From Methanocaldococcus bathoardescens (GTDB taxonomy: Archaea; AGJL01; Methanococci; Methanococcales; Methanocaldococcaceae): a stretch of DNA of 64,000 nt. Location: contig NZ_CP009149.1 in NCBI RefSeq assembly GCF_000739065.1, positions 1,054,001 to 1,118,000 on the forward strand, written 5' to 3'. Position 1 is the stretch's first letter. The number at the start of each line of letters is the position of its first letter. The notes under the pieces were generated by a model. It was not told the origin of the DNA and did not search any database. It saw nothing but the letters and a program-made list of their open reading frames with translations. The translations under genes were made by a program, and so were the position numbers. This document shows positions 57,080 through 64,000 of the stretch, one piece after another.

Positions 57080-57325
57080 TTGAAAATAGAAATACTTCAC
57101 AAAACGCCAAAGGGTTTCTTGATAGGTAGAGGAAAGAGAGAGATAAAGATTGGTTCAGTTGTTATTTTTAAAAATAAGAAAATTGGCAAGGTAGTTGATA
57201 TTTTTGGACCTGTAGCTAAACCGTATATAAAAATACTCCCTATTAACAAAGACATAGACGTTTCTGGGATTGCATATATTAAAAACGATAAATCCAAATA
57301 TAAAAATTCTAAGAAGAAAAATTAA
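57080..57325 (+). CDS. gar1: Gar1: H/ACA ribonucleoprotein component
   Basis: This 81-aa protein begins MKIEILHKTPKGFLIGRGKR and continues with GSVVIFKNKKIGKVVDIFG and PVAKPYIKILPINK, the small beta-barrel of archaeal Gar1. A basic tail follows. It works with Cbf5, Nop10 and L7Ae in RNA-guided pseudouridylation. The start is TTG behind GAGGGAG. tfb follows 18 bp downstream; the gar1-tfb pair is common in archaea. Confidence 0.9.
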   Translation: MKIEILHKTPKGFLIGRGKREIKIGSVVIFKNKKIGKVVDIFGPVAKPYIKILPINKDIDVSGIAYIKNDKSKYKNSKKKN

Positions 57326-57343
57326 ACTTTAATGGTGTAGCCT

Positions 57344-59788
57344 ATGGAAGCTCTCAAAACTAAAGAAGAGAAAAACACAAAAGAAAAGAAAATTATAACA
57401 AAAGCTGAAAAATCTGAAAAAAAAGAAGGAAATATTGGAGAAGAAGAAATTATTTGTCCAATTTGTGGTAGCAAAGAAGTTGTTAAAGATTATGAAAGGG
57501 CTGAAATCGTCTGTGCTAAATGTGGATGTGTTATTAAAGAAAAATTATTCGATATTGGGCCAGAGTGGAGAGCATTTGACCATGAACAAAAGATTAAGAG
57601 ATGTAGAGTTGGAGCTCCAATGACTTATAGTGTTGATTACAGTGAGCCAATAATAATTAGAGAGAATGGAGAAATAAAAGTTATTAAGATTGGAGAACTT
57701 ATAGATAGAATTATTGAAAATGCAGAGAATGTCAGAAGAGAAGGTATCTTAGAAATAGCTAAATGTGAGAGTATTGAAGTTATTGCCTTCGACAGCAATT
57801 ACAAATTTAAATTTATGCCGGTTTCAGAGGTTTCAAGACATCCAGTAAGTGAAATGTTCGAAATAGTTGTTGAAGGAAATAAAAAGGTTAGAGTTACTGG
57901 AAGCCATAGCGTCTTTACCATAAAAGATAATGAAGTTGTTCCAATAAGGGTTGATGAGCTAAAAGTTGGAGATATATTAGTTTTAGCAAAAGAGTTGCCA
58001 TATATTGAAGAAGATATTGAAATTAACCTAATCGATATTGTAAAAGATTTAGAAAATGTTTATATCCAGTTTGACTATCCTTATAAGAATAAAGATTGGA
58101 GGAGAAGAAAATCTGCTCCATTGAAATATGTCTTAGAAAATAACATTCCAATTCCAGACAACGCCACAATTAGATGTAGAAGTGGCAAATCCCTCCCAGT
58201 AAAAATAAAAGTAGATGAAAAATTTGCCAAGATATTGGGATATTTCATTGCAGAAGGACATTATGATGATAAAAAAATTGTATTTTCCTTTGGTTCTCAT
58301 GAAAAAGAATACATAAATGAGGTTGTTGGTTACTTCAAATCCTTAAACTTAAATCCAATTGTTTATGAGAAGCGTTCAAGTGTCCAAATTGAGATAAACA
58401 GCAAAATATTAGTTGAGTTATTCAAAAAGTTAAATATAAGAAGTGGAGCAAAGAACAAGAGAGTGCCATCAATTGTATTCAAATTCCCAGCAAAGTTAAA
58501 GAAAGCATTTTTAATTGGATACTTCAATGGAGATGGTAACTTATACATAAATAAAAAGTATTCAACAGTTCAGTTAAAGGCGGTTTCTGCATCAAAAGAA
58601 CTTATTGAAGATTTATCCTTCTTACTATTGCAGTTAGGAATTAATGCAAACTATGGAGAAGAGTTTATTAAAGGACATGTAATTGAAAAAACTGGGCAGT
58701 ATGTTAAAGATAGCCATTCCTATATATTAACAATAACAAATCCTGAAGATATAGAAAAATTGGGATACATAAGCAATTATCAGAAAGAAAACAAAAAACC
58801 ACCAATTTCTGAGTTAATCCCAGCCCCTTATGAGTATAGAAAAGAATGGAAATGTAGAGATAGGGATAAAATTGGAAGAGACCTTGCATTAAAAATTGCT
58901 AAAAAATACAACGATAGAAAACTCGAAAAACTTATCAACTCTGACTTCATATTCCTAAAAATTAAAGAAATTAACAAGATAAAACCAACTAACGGATATG
59001 CTTATGATTTAACAGTGCCTAATGCTGAAAACTTCGTTGCTGGATTTGGAGGATTTGTATTGCATAACACTATCCATGATAAGGGGTTATCAACAGTTAT
59101 TGATTGGAGAAATAAAGATAGTTATGGAAAAGATTTATCTGCAAATAAAAGAGCTCAACTTTACAGATTAAGAAAATGGCAGAGGAGAATTAGAGTTAGT
59201 GACGCTGCAGAAAGAAACTTAGCATTTGCTTTATCGGAATTAGATAGAATTACATCAAAACTCGGATTACCAAGACACGTTAGGGAAAATGCAGCTATAA
59301 TTTACAGAGGGGCTGTTGAGAAAGGATTAATAAGAGGTAGAAGTATTGAGGGAGTTGTTGCAGCTGCTATTTATGCTGCTTGTAGAAGATGTAGAGTGCC
59401 AAGAACTTTAGATGAAATTGCTGAGGCTTCAAGAGTGGATAGAAAAGAAATTGGAAGAACTTATAGATTTTTAGCAAGAGAATTAGGTATAAAATTAACT
59501 CCAACAAATCCTATCGATTATGTGCCAAGATTTGCATCTGAACTTGGATTACCTGGAGAAGTTGAGTCTAAAGCTATACAGATATTACAACAAGCTGCTG
59601 AAAAAGGATTAACAAGTGGTAGAGGACCTACAGGGGTTGCTGCTGCAGCAATATATATAGCAAGTGTCCTTCTTGGCTGTAGAAGAACTCAGAGAGAAGT
59701 TGCTGAAGTTGCAGGAGTAACAGAAGTAACAATAAGAAACAGATACAAGGAGCTAACAGAACACTTGGATATTGATGTAACTTTGTAA
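57344..59788 (+). CDS. tfb: Transcription initiation factor TFB with an in-frame intein
   Basis: This 814-aa precursor gives a 334-aa TFB after removal of a 480-aa intein (residues 96-575). TFB bridges TBP-DNA and RNA polymerase. The N-terminal zinc ribbon uses Cys38, Cys41, Cys57 and Cys60. The spliced B-reader/linker reads RVGAPMTY then [13 protein letters not shown]. Two cyclin repeats follow ([35 protein letters not shown]) with the DNA-reading helix [13 protein letters not shown] at the end. The first 33 residues are an acidic/basic leader. Confidence 0.97.
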   Translation: MEALKTKEEKNTKEKKIITKAEKSEKKEGNIGEEEIICPICGSKEVVKDYERAEIVCAKCGCVIKEKLFDIGPEWRAFDHEQKIKRCRVGAPMTYSVDYSEPIIIRENGEIKVIKIGELIDRIIENAENVRREGILEIAKCESIEVIAFDSNYKFKFMPVSEVSRHPVSEMFEIVVEGNKKVRVTGSHSVFTIKDNEVVPIRVDELKVGDILVLAKELPYIEEDIEINLIDIVKDLENVYIQFDYPYKNKDWRRRKSAPLKYVLENNIPIPDNATIRCRSGKSLPVKIKVDEKFAKILGYFIAEGHYDDKKIVFSFGSHEKEYINEVVGYFKSLNLNPIVYEKRSSVQIEINSKILVELFKKLNIRSGAKNKRVPSIVFKFPAKLKKAFLIGYFNGDGNLYINKKYSTVQLKAVSASKELIEDLSFLLLQLGINANYGEEFIKGHVIEKTGQYVKDSHSYILTITNPEDIEKLGYISNYQKENKKPPISELIPAPYEYRKEWKCRDRDKIGRDLALKIAKKYNDRKLEKLINSDFIFLKIKEINKIKPTNGYAYDLTVPNAENFVAGFGGFVLHNTIHDKGLSTVIDWRNKDSYGKDLSANKRAQLYRLRKWQRRIRVSDAAERNLAFALSELDRITSKLGLPRHVRENAAIIYRGAVEKGLIRGRSIEGVVAAAIYAACRRCRVPRTLDEIAEASRVDRKEIGRTYRFLARELGIKLTPTNPIDYVPRFASELGLPGEVESKAIQILQQAAEKGLTSGRGPTGVAAAAIYIASVLLGCRRTQREVAEVAGVTEVTIRNRYKELTEHLDIDVTL
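57629..59068 (+). other. TFB intein with LAGLIDADG endonuclease
   Basis: The 480-residue intein starts SVDYSEPII after APMTY and ends GFVLHN before TIHDKG. Block B is RVTGSHSVF (Thr185, His188 of the precursor). Endonuclease motifs [13 protein letters not shown] and [13 protein letters not shown] retain one acidic residue each at the expected site. The M. jannaschii TFB intein is, as I remember, about 335 residues, so this one is larger and may carry a fuller endonuclease. Self-splicing is needed for any functional TFB. Confidence 0.93.
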
Positions 59789-59865
59789 GTTAAAAATATA
59801 GAGAAGAAATTATTTAAAAATTTTTGAACTAAATAAGATTTATCATTTTTTAAGGTGATAATATA

Positions 59866-62055
59866 GTGGGATTGTTTGATAAAATTCAAAAAAAGACTGA
59901 AAAAAGCCTTAGAGAATCTACAACAGCAAGCTCTAAAAAAGATGATATTCTAACCCCAACAATAAAAAACGACATTACATTAAAAAAAGAGAATTTTGGA
60001 GTTAATGGGATATTAGACTCTTATACTGTTACTATTGATGAAATAAGTGTTGATATTGTAATAAAAAAAGAAGGAGGTTTTATATATTATCTAATTCCTG
60101 AAATTGAAAAAATTAACACTGCTTTATCAAAGCTCTCAAAAGATAACATAAACTTAATAAAAATGCAGATTGGAGATTTAGGATTGATAGAATACAGCCA
60201 AATAAAAAATTACTTATCAGATTTCTCTACAAAATATAATCTAAACATTCCATATATCGATTCATTAGCAAAATATTTCTACCTAATATCGGGTAGGTTA
60301 GGTTTATTAGAAATTCCAATAAATGACGATAGATTAGAAGAAATAATGGTTAATGGTTACAATCTTCCAGTTTTTGTATTTCACAGGAAACATCAGATGT
60401 GTGAAACAAATATAGTATTAGATAGAAATGAAGTAGATAGGATTATTGAAAGTATTGCAAATTTGGTTAATAGGCCAATAGATTCAAGATTTCCAATGCT
60501 CGATGCATTTTTACCAGATGGAAGTAGGGTTAATGCTACAACAGCAGATATTACAATGAATGGAGCTACACTAACTATAAGAAAGTTCTCAAAAAATCCA
60601 TTAACTGTTATAGATTTAATAAACTTTGGAACTTTAGATATAGATACTGCAGCTTTTTTATGGCAGGCAGTTGAGGGCTATTTTGGAGCAAAACCAGCTA
60701 ATACATTAATAGTCGGTGGGACAGGTTCTGGAAAAACCACTCTACTAAATGTTTTATCTCTATTTTCAATGTATAATGAAAGAATTATTACCATAGAAGA
60801 CACTCCAGAATTGCAAATTCCTCATAAACACGTTATAAAAATGGTTACAAGACCTGCAAGACCTGGAATGCCTGAATATGAAATTACCATGGATGATTTA
60901 ATTAAAAATGCTCTAAGAATGAGGCCAGATAGAATATTTGTCGGAGAAGTTAGAGGGGAAGAAGCTCATTCACTGCTTGTTGCTATGAATACGGGGCATG
61001 ATGGGGCTTTGGCTTATGATGAACCTATTTATCTATCAGATGGAAATGTTGTTAAAATTGGGGACTTTGTTGATAAGTTTTTCAATAATAGAAAAGGTAA
61101 AAAAGAAAGGAATGGATTCGAATGGATAAATATTGAAGATGAAAATATCTTTATTAAAAGTTTTAATAAATCAACATTAAAAATTGAAGATAAAAGAATA
61201 ACAAGGGTCTGGAGGAAAAGATACAGAGGAAAGCTATTAAAAATAAAAACTAAGAGCGGAAAAGAAATAACATTAACTCATGACCATCCAATATACAAGA
61301 TGAACAACAAAATATTTGAGATTAATGCAGAAATGGCTAAAGTTGGAGATTATATTGCACTTCCAAGAGAATTAAAAATTAATGGGAAAGAAAATATAGA
61401 AAATCCATCATCAAAAAACGAATTATACAAAATTAATACTCTAAACTCTAACGAATTAAAAATTTTAGCAAATTCAGATATATATTGGGATGAGATAGTT
61501 GATATTCAAGAAATTTATTATGATGGATACATTTATGACTTAACAGTTGAAGATAACCACACCTATATTGCTGGAAAATATGGAGGAATTATTGTTTCAA
61601 ACTGCTCAGGGACATTACATGCCAATAGTGCTGACGAAGCTATTTTAAGATTAACAAGCCCACCAATGAATGTTCCAAAGATTATGCTAACAGCGTTAGA
61701 TTTTATTATAAACCAGCAGAGAATTAGAAGAGCTGGAAAAACTGTAAGAAGAATTTTGGGAATTGTAGAGATTGTTAAAGGTGGTGGAGAAGGTCATAAA
61801 ATTGCCAAAACTACACTTTATGAATACAATGGTCTAAAAGACCGTTTAGAAAGAAAAGGAATATGTATGTGGGAAGAGGAAGTTTGTGAAATTGCTGGAA
61901 TTTCAAGAGAGGAATTATTAAGAGATAGAGAAAATAGAAAAAGAGTTATAAGCTATCTATATAAAAATAATATTAGGCAGTTAGAAGACGTTGCTAAATA
62001 TATAATGAACTATCAGACAGACCCGGAAAAACTCTTAAAATCAATATCAATTTAA
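59866..62055 (+). CDS. klbA: KlbA-type secretion/pilus assembly ATPase with a mini-intein
   Basis: This 729-aa precursor yields a 530-aa TadA/GspE-like ATPase. Walker A is VGGTGSGKTTLLN (about residue 283), IEDTPELQ and RMRPDRIFVGEVRGEEA follow, and the C-terminal part begins CSGTLHANSADEAI after splicing. It powers archaeal type IV pilus assembly with the TadC-like proteins encoded next. The start is GTG behind GGTGAT. The intein splits the Walker-B/His box region between GHDG and CSGT, a conserved active-site position. Confidence 0.93.
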   Translation: MGLFDKIQKKTEKSLRESTTASSKKDDILTPTIKNDITLKKENFGVNGILDSYTVTIDEISVDIVIKKEGGFIYYLIPEIEKINTALSKLSKDNINLIKMQIGDLGLIEYSQIKNYLSDFSTKYNLNIPYIDSLAKYFYLISGRLGLLEIPINDDRLEEIMVNGYNLPVFVFHRKHQMCETNIVLDRNEVDRIIESIANLVNRPIDSRFPMLDAFLPDGSRVNATTADITMNGATLTIRKFSKNPLTVIDLINFGTLDIDTAAFLWQAVEGYFGAKPANTLIVGGTGSGKTTLLNVLSLFSMYNERIITIEDTPELQIPHKHVIKMVTRPARPGMPEYEITMDDLIKNALRMRPDRIFVGEVRGEEAHSLLVAMNTGHDGALAYDEPIYLSDGNVVKIGDFVDKFFNNRKGKKERNGFEWINIEDENIFIKSFNKSTLKIEDKRITRVWRKRYRGKLLKIKTKSGKEITLTHDHPIYKMNNKIFEINAEMAKVGDYIALPRELKINGKENIENPSSKNELYKINTLNSNELKILANSDIYWDEIVDIQEIYYDGYIYDLTVEDNHTYIAGKYGGIIVSNCSGTLHANSADEAILRLTSPPMNVPKIMLTALDFIINQQRIRRAGKTVRRILGIVEIVKGGGEGHKIAKTTLYEYNGLKDRLERKGICMWEEEVCEIAGISREELLRDRENRKRVISYLYKNNIRQLEDVAKYIMNYQTDPEKLLKSISI
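61006..61602 (+). other. KlbA mini-intein starting with alanine
   Basis: The 199-residue intein starts ALAYDEPIYL after GHDG and ends GGIIVSN before Cys. The first residue is Ala instead of Cys/Ser, as in the atypical KlbA class where the downstream Cys attacks directly. Block B is LTHDHPIY (Thr471, His474) and block F is IYDLTVEDNHTYIAG. No LAGLIDADG motif is seen, so it is a mini-intein. It has more linker between blocks B and F than the 168-residue M. jannaschii version as I recall it. Confidence 0.93.
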
Positions 62056-62093
62056 TCAATTTAATTTAATACTATATTATTTTGGGGATTTGA

Positions 62094-63125
62094 ATGGATG
62101 AAAATTTGAAAGAGAAAATTAAAAGAATTAAAATAAAGATTGATATACTTTTATATAAATGGGGTCTTAAGGCATTAGATGCCAAACTAATGTCTGAAAT
62201 GAAAAAAATGGGTGAAGAGTTAGGAATGAAAATTTCTGAGTTCTATGGCATATATATTGAACCTGAAGACATGTTAACTCTTGAAAAGTACAAAAAATAT
62301 GAATTTTTGTTATATGAGGAGGAATTTATTAAAAAACCTGCAGAATCTCTATCAAATATTTTCAAAAACGTGAAAATTCTATCAAGAAACCAACTCAAAT
62401 ATATAGGATTTGAAAATGAAATAGAATATTTTAAAAAAGTAATTATTTATATGGCACTTGTTTTCATTGTTTTGTTATTTATGGGAATTTTAGATGAAAA
62501 TATTATTGGTGGATTAATAAATGGAATCATTGGCTCAATTATTGTGTTAATATTGTCAATATTTTATCCAAAACTTAGGTTGATATTGTTTAGAGGAGAA
62601 ATAAAGTTGCAGGTGCTATTTGCTCTACTGTATATGATATCCATACTTAGGGCAGGAGCTTCCCTTCCTGAAGTTCTTGAAAGGATATCCAAAAGTAATG
62701 AATACGGTATTGTAGCGTTTGAAACAAGAACCATAATTAAAGATAATATTTCTGGTTATAGTTTGGCTGAAGCGCTTGAAAGAGCTAAACTAAGAACTGA
62801 AATACCACTACTAAAAAAGTTATATGACCAAATGATTATAGGATATAATAAAGGTAATCTACCATTACTATTAGAAAAACTATATGAAGATATCGTTAGA
62901 GAATCTATGGTCAAATTAGATTCGTCTAAATTTATGATACAAAACTTAGGAAACTTGGTGTTCGGTGTAGGATTAATTCTTCCATTTAGTGGGATGATTT
63001 TATCAACCATGATAGCAAATCAAGGATTTACTGGGATATTAAATACATTAGACCTTCTATTAACAAAAATTGGTCCATTATTAACATTAATATTTGGAAT
63101 CTTTGTTAAATTAAAGGTCGAATAA
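62094..63125 (+). CDS. TadC/GspF-like pilus platform membrane protein 1
   Basis: This 343-aa protein has a soluble N-terminal half of about 115 residues and membrane segments near 118-135 (IIYMALVFIVLLFMGIL), 140-160 and at the C-terminus. The T2SSF-type cytoplasmic domain lies between (LLYMISILRAGASLPEVLER, GYSLAEALERAK, MIIGYNKGNLPLLLEKLYED). It should form the inner-membrane platform for the KlbA ATPase. It starts 38 bp after klbA. Confidence 0.85.
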   Translation: MDENLKEKIKRIKIKIDILLYKWGLKALDAKLMSEMKKMGEELGMKISEFYGIYIEPEDMLTLEKYKKYEFLLYEEEFIKKPAESLSNIFKNVKILSRNQLKYIGFENEIEYFKKVIIYMALVFIVLLFMGILDENIIGGLINGIIGSIIVLILSIFYPKLRLILFRGEIKLQVLFALLYMISILRAGASLPEVLERISKSNEYGIVAFETRTIIKDNISGYSLAEALERAKLRTEIPLLKKLYDQMIIGYNKGNLPLLLEKLYEDIVRESMVKLDSSKFMIQNLGNLVFGVGLILPFSGMILSTMIANQGFTGILNTLDLLLTKIGPLLTLIFGIFVKLKVE

Positions 63126-63135
63126 AGTGATACCT

Positions 63136-64000
63136 ATGAAAAAATATCTCGAACTCATATATTATCATACCATTAAGAAAAATACTATAATTTTAAAAAA
63201 ACTTGGAAGAAATATTGATGATAAAAAATTCATATTGTTTCTAATATTTATAAGTGTATTATCCGTTATAATTGGATATTATTTGAATTTAACTCTAAAG
63301 GGAATTATAATTTTAACCACTATATATATTGGAGCAGCAATATCTCTACCTTCAATACTCTACGAAAACAAAATAGAAAAACTTGAAAATAATATTCCAC
63401 AAGCCCTCTATATTATGATATTAACTCTTGAATCTGGAAGGTCTATAAATGAGGCGTTAGATGAGGTTGTAAAAAGCAATATAAAAGAAGTCAGCAATAT
63501 TTTTAGGAAAGTTCTCTATTTAATGGAAAAACAAAAAATAAGTTTTGAAGAATCTATGACAGTTGTATCTAATTTATATGATTCTAAAGTTTTAAGGATG
63601 TTAACAAGAATTATGATTGAGAATAGAAAATATGGAGGAGATTTAGCAGATTCCTTAAAAATTTTAGCTAAGACTCTTGAAGATTTTAAACTGTATAAAA
63701 GGCAGTTATTGAGTGTTACAGCTGGAGGTTTGGCAGTTGGTTTTATTATATTATGTGGTGTCATCCCAGCTGTCGCTGGATTGTTGGGAGCTTATCTAAT
63801 AACCATATCAAATATGCTAAGTGGAATGACCCCACTACCTCCAGTTAAACCAGAAGACATATCAAGAGGTTTAGAGATTATACAAACAGGGACAGCAATC
63901 ATAGGGGCTCTATTTGCAATTCCAATATTTGGACTAAAAATTGGAAGGATGTTCTTAATCTCAGCTATAACTATGACTATTGGTATTTTAGCGTATTACT
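63136..64000 (+). CDS. TadC/GspF-like pilus platform membrane protein 2 (3' end outside the window)
   Basis: The frame opens with an ATG at 63136 after GTGATACCT and stays open to the window edge. It begins MKKYLELIYYHTIKKNTIIL. It has hydrophobic segments near residues 34-55 and 57-75, then a T2SSF domain (LYIMILTLESGRSINEALDE, MIENRKYGGDLADSLKILAK) and C-terminal membrane segments. The paired TadB/TadC-like arrangement after a KlbA ATPase matches archaeal pilus operons. At least 288 codons are visible. Confidence 0.83.
   Translation, partial: MKKYLELIYYHTIKKNTIILKKLGRNIDDKKFILFLIFISVLSVIIGYYLNLTLKGIIILTTIYIGAAISLPSILYENKIEKLENNIPQALYIMILTLESGRSINEALDEVVKSNIKEVSNIFRKVLYLMEKQKISFEESMTVVSNLYDSKVLRMLTRIMIENRKYGGDLADSLKILAKTLEDFKLYKRQLLSVTAGGLAVGFIILCGVIPAVAGLLGAYLITISNMLSGMTPLPPVKPEDISRGLEIIQTGTAIIGALFAIPIFGLKIGRMFLISAITMTIGILAYY

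Overview
The window is archaeal DNA of about 30 % G+C from a hyperthermophilic methanogen of the genus Methanocaldococcus. It carries the methyl-coenzyme M reductase (MCR) operon, H2-forming methylene-H4MPT dehydrogenase (hmd) with hcg cofactor genes, methanopterin and methanofuran biosynthesis genes, an archaeal primase, TFB and an S-layer gene. GGTGAT-type ribosome binding sites recur throughout. Gene order matches M. jannaschii as I remember it, but the inteins differ: only one is seen in the anaerobic ribonucleotide reductase, and those in TFB and KlbA differ in length. I therefore infer a close relative or other strain rather than the M. jannaschii type genome. This comparison is from memory, not from an alignment.

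Layout. 1-5.4 kb (minus): start of mtrE, then mcrA-G-C-D-B read from a TATA promoter upstream of mcrB. 5.5-9.7 kb: mmp10 (the McrA arginine methylase), mfnF, priS and a DUF166 gene. 9.7-10 kb: two divergent tRNA genes (Gln, Thr). 10-15.2 kb: mptB, then a type IV pilus locus (prepilin peptidase, two class III pilins, DUF515 protein, secreted protein). 15.2-26.9 kb: intein-bearing NrdD, RecJ-like nuclease, LarE-like protein, aRF1, stomatin/NfeD pair, FKBP, MoaA and a CooC-like ATPase. 26.9-31.2 kb: the S-layer gene with its own strong-looking promoter, flanked by two divergent paralogous STAND-like ATPases. 31.2-39.1 kb: a frameshifted OB-fold gene, archaetidylserine decarboxylase, KH protein, mfnD, deoxyhypusine synthase, cbiH and a MoxR/VWA pair. 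39.1-49.3 kb: AMMECR1 and its radical SAM partner with a C/D box sRNA between them, a chorismate-lyase-like gene, M24 peptidase, permease, a methanogenesis-marker cluster and argH. 49.3-56.2 kb: DUF457, an MBL hydrolase and the hcgG-x-hcgA-hmd cluster. 56.4-64 kb: a cyclase, gar1-tfb, and the klbA-TadC pilus/secretion operon running off the end.

Much of the window serves one physiology. MCR and its activation protein McrC, the Mmp10 modifier and the marker-protein cluster maintain the last step of methanogenesis. MfnF/MfnD and MptB/chorismate lyase make methanofuran and methanopterin. Hmd with HcgA/HcgG provides an iron-guanylylpyridinol hydrogenase. CbiH feeds the corrinoid needed by Mtr and Mmp10. 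The pilus genes at 11-15 kb and 60-64 kb probably work together.

The least explained DNA is non-coding: a perfect C/D box guide RNA hidden in an apparent N-terminal extension of AMMECR1; two MITE-like elements sharing a 17-bp terminal inverted repeat; and two clusters of short perfect hairpins, mostly with three-base loops, on either side of the decarboxylase-KH gene pair.
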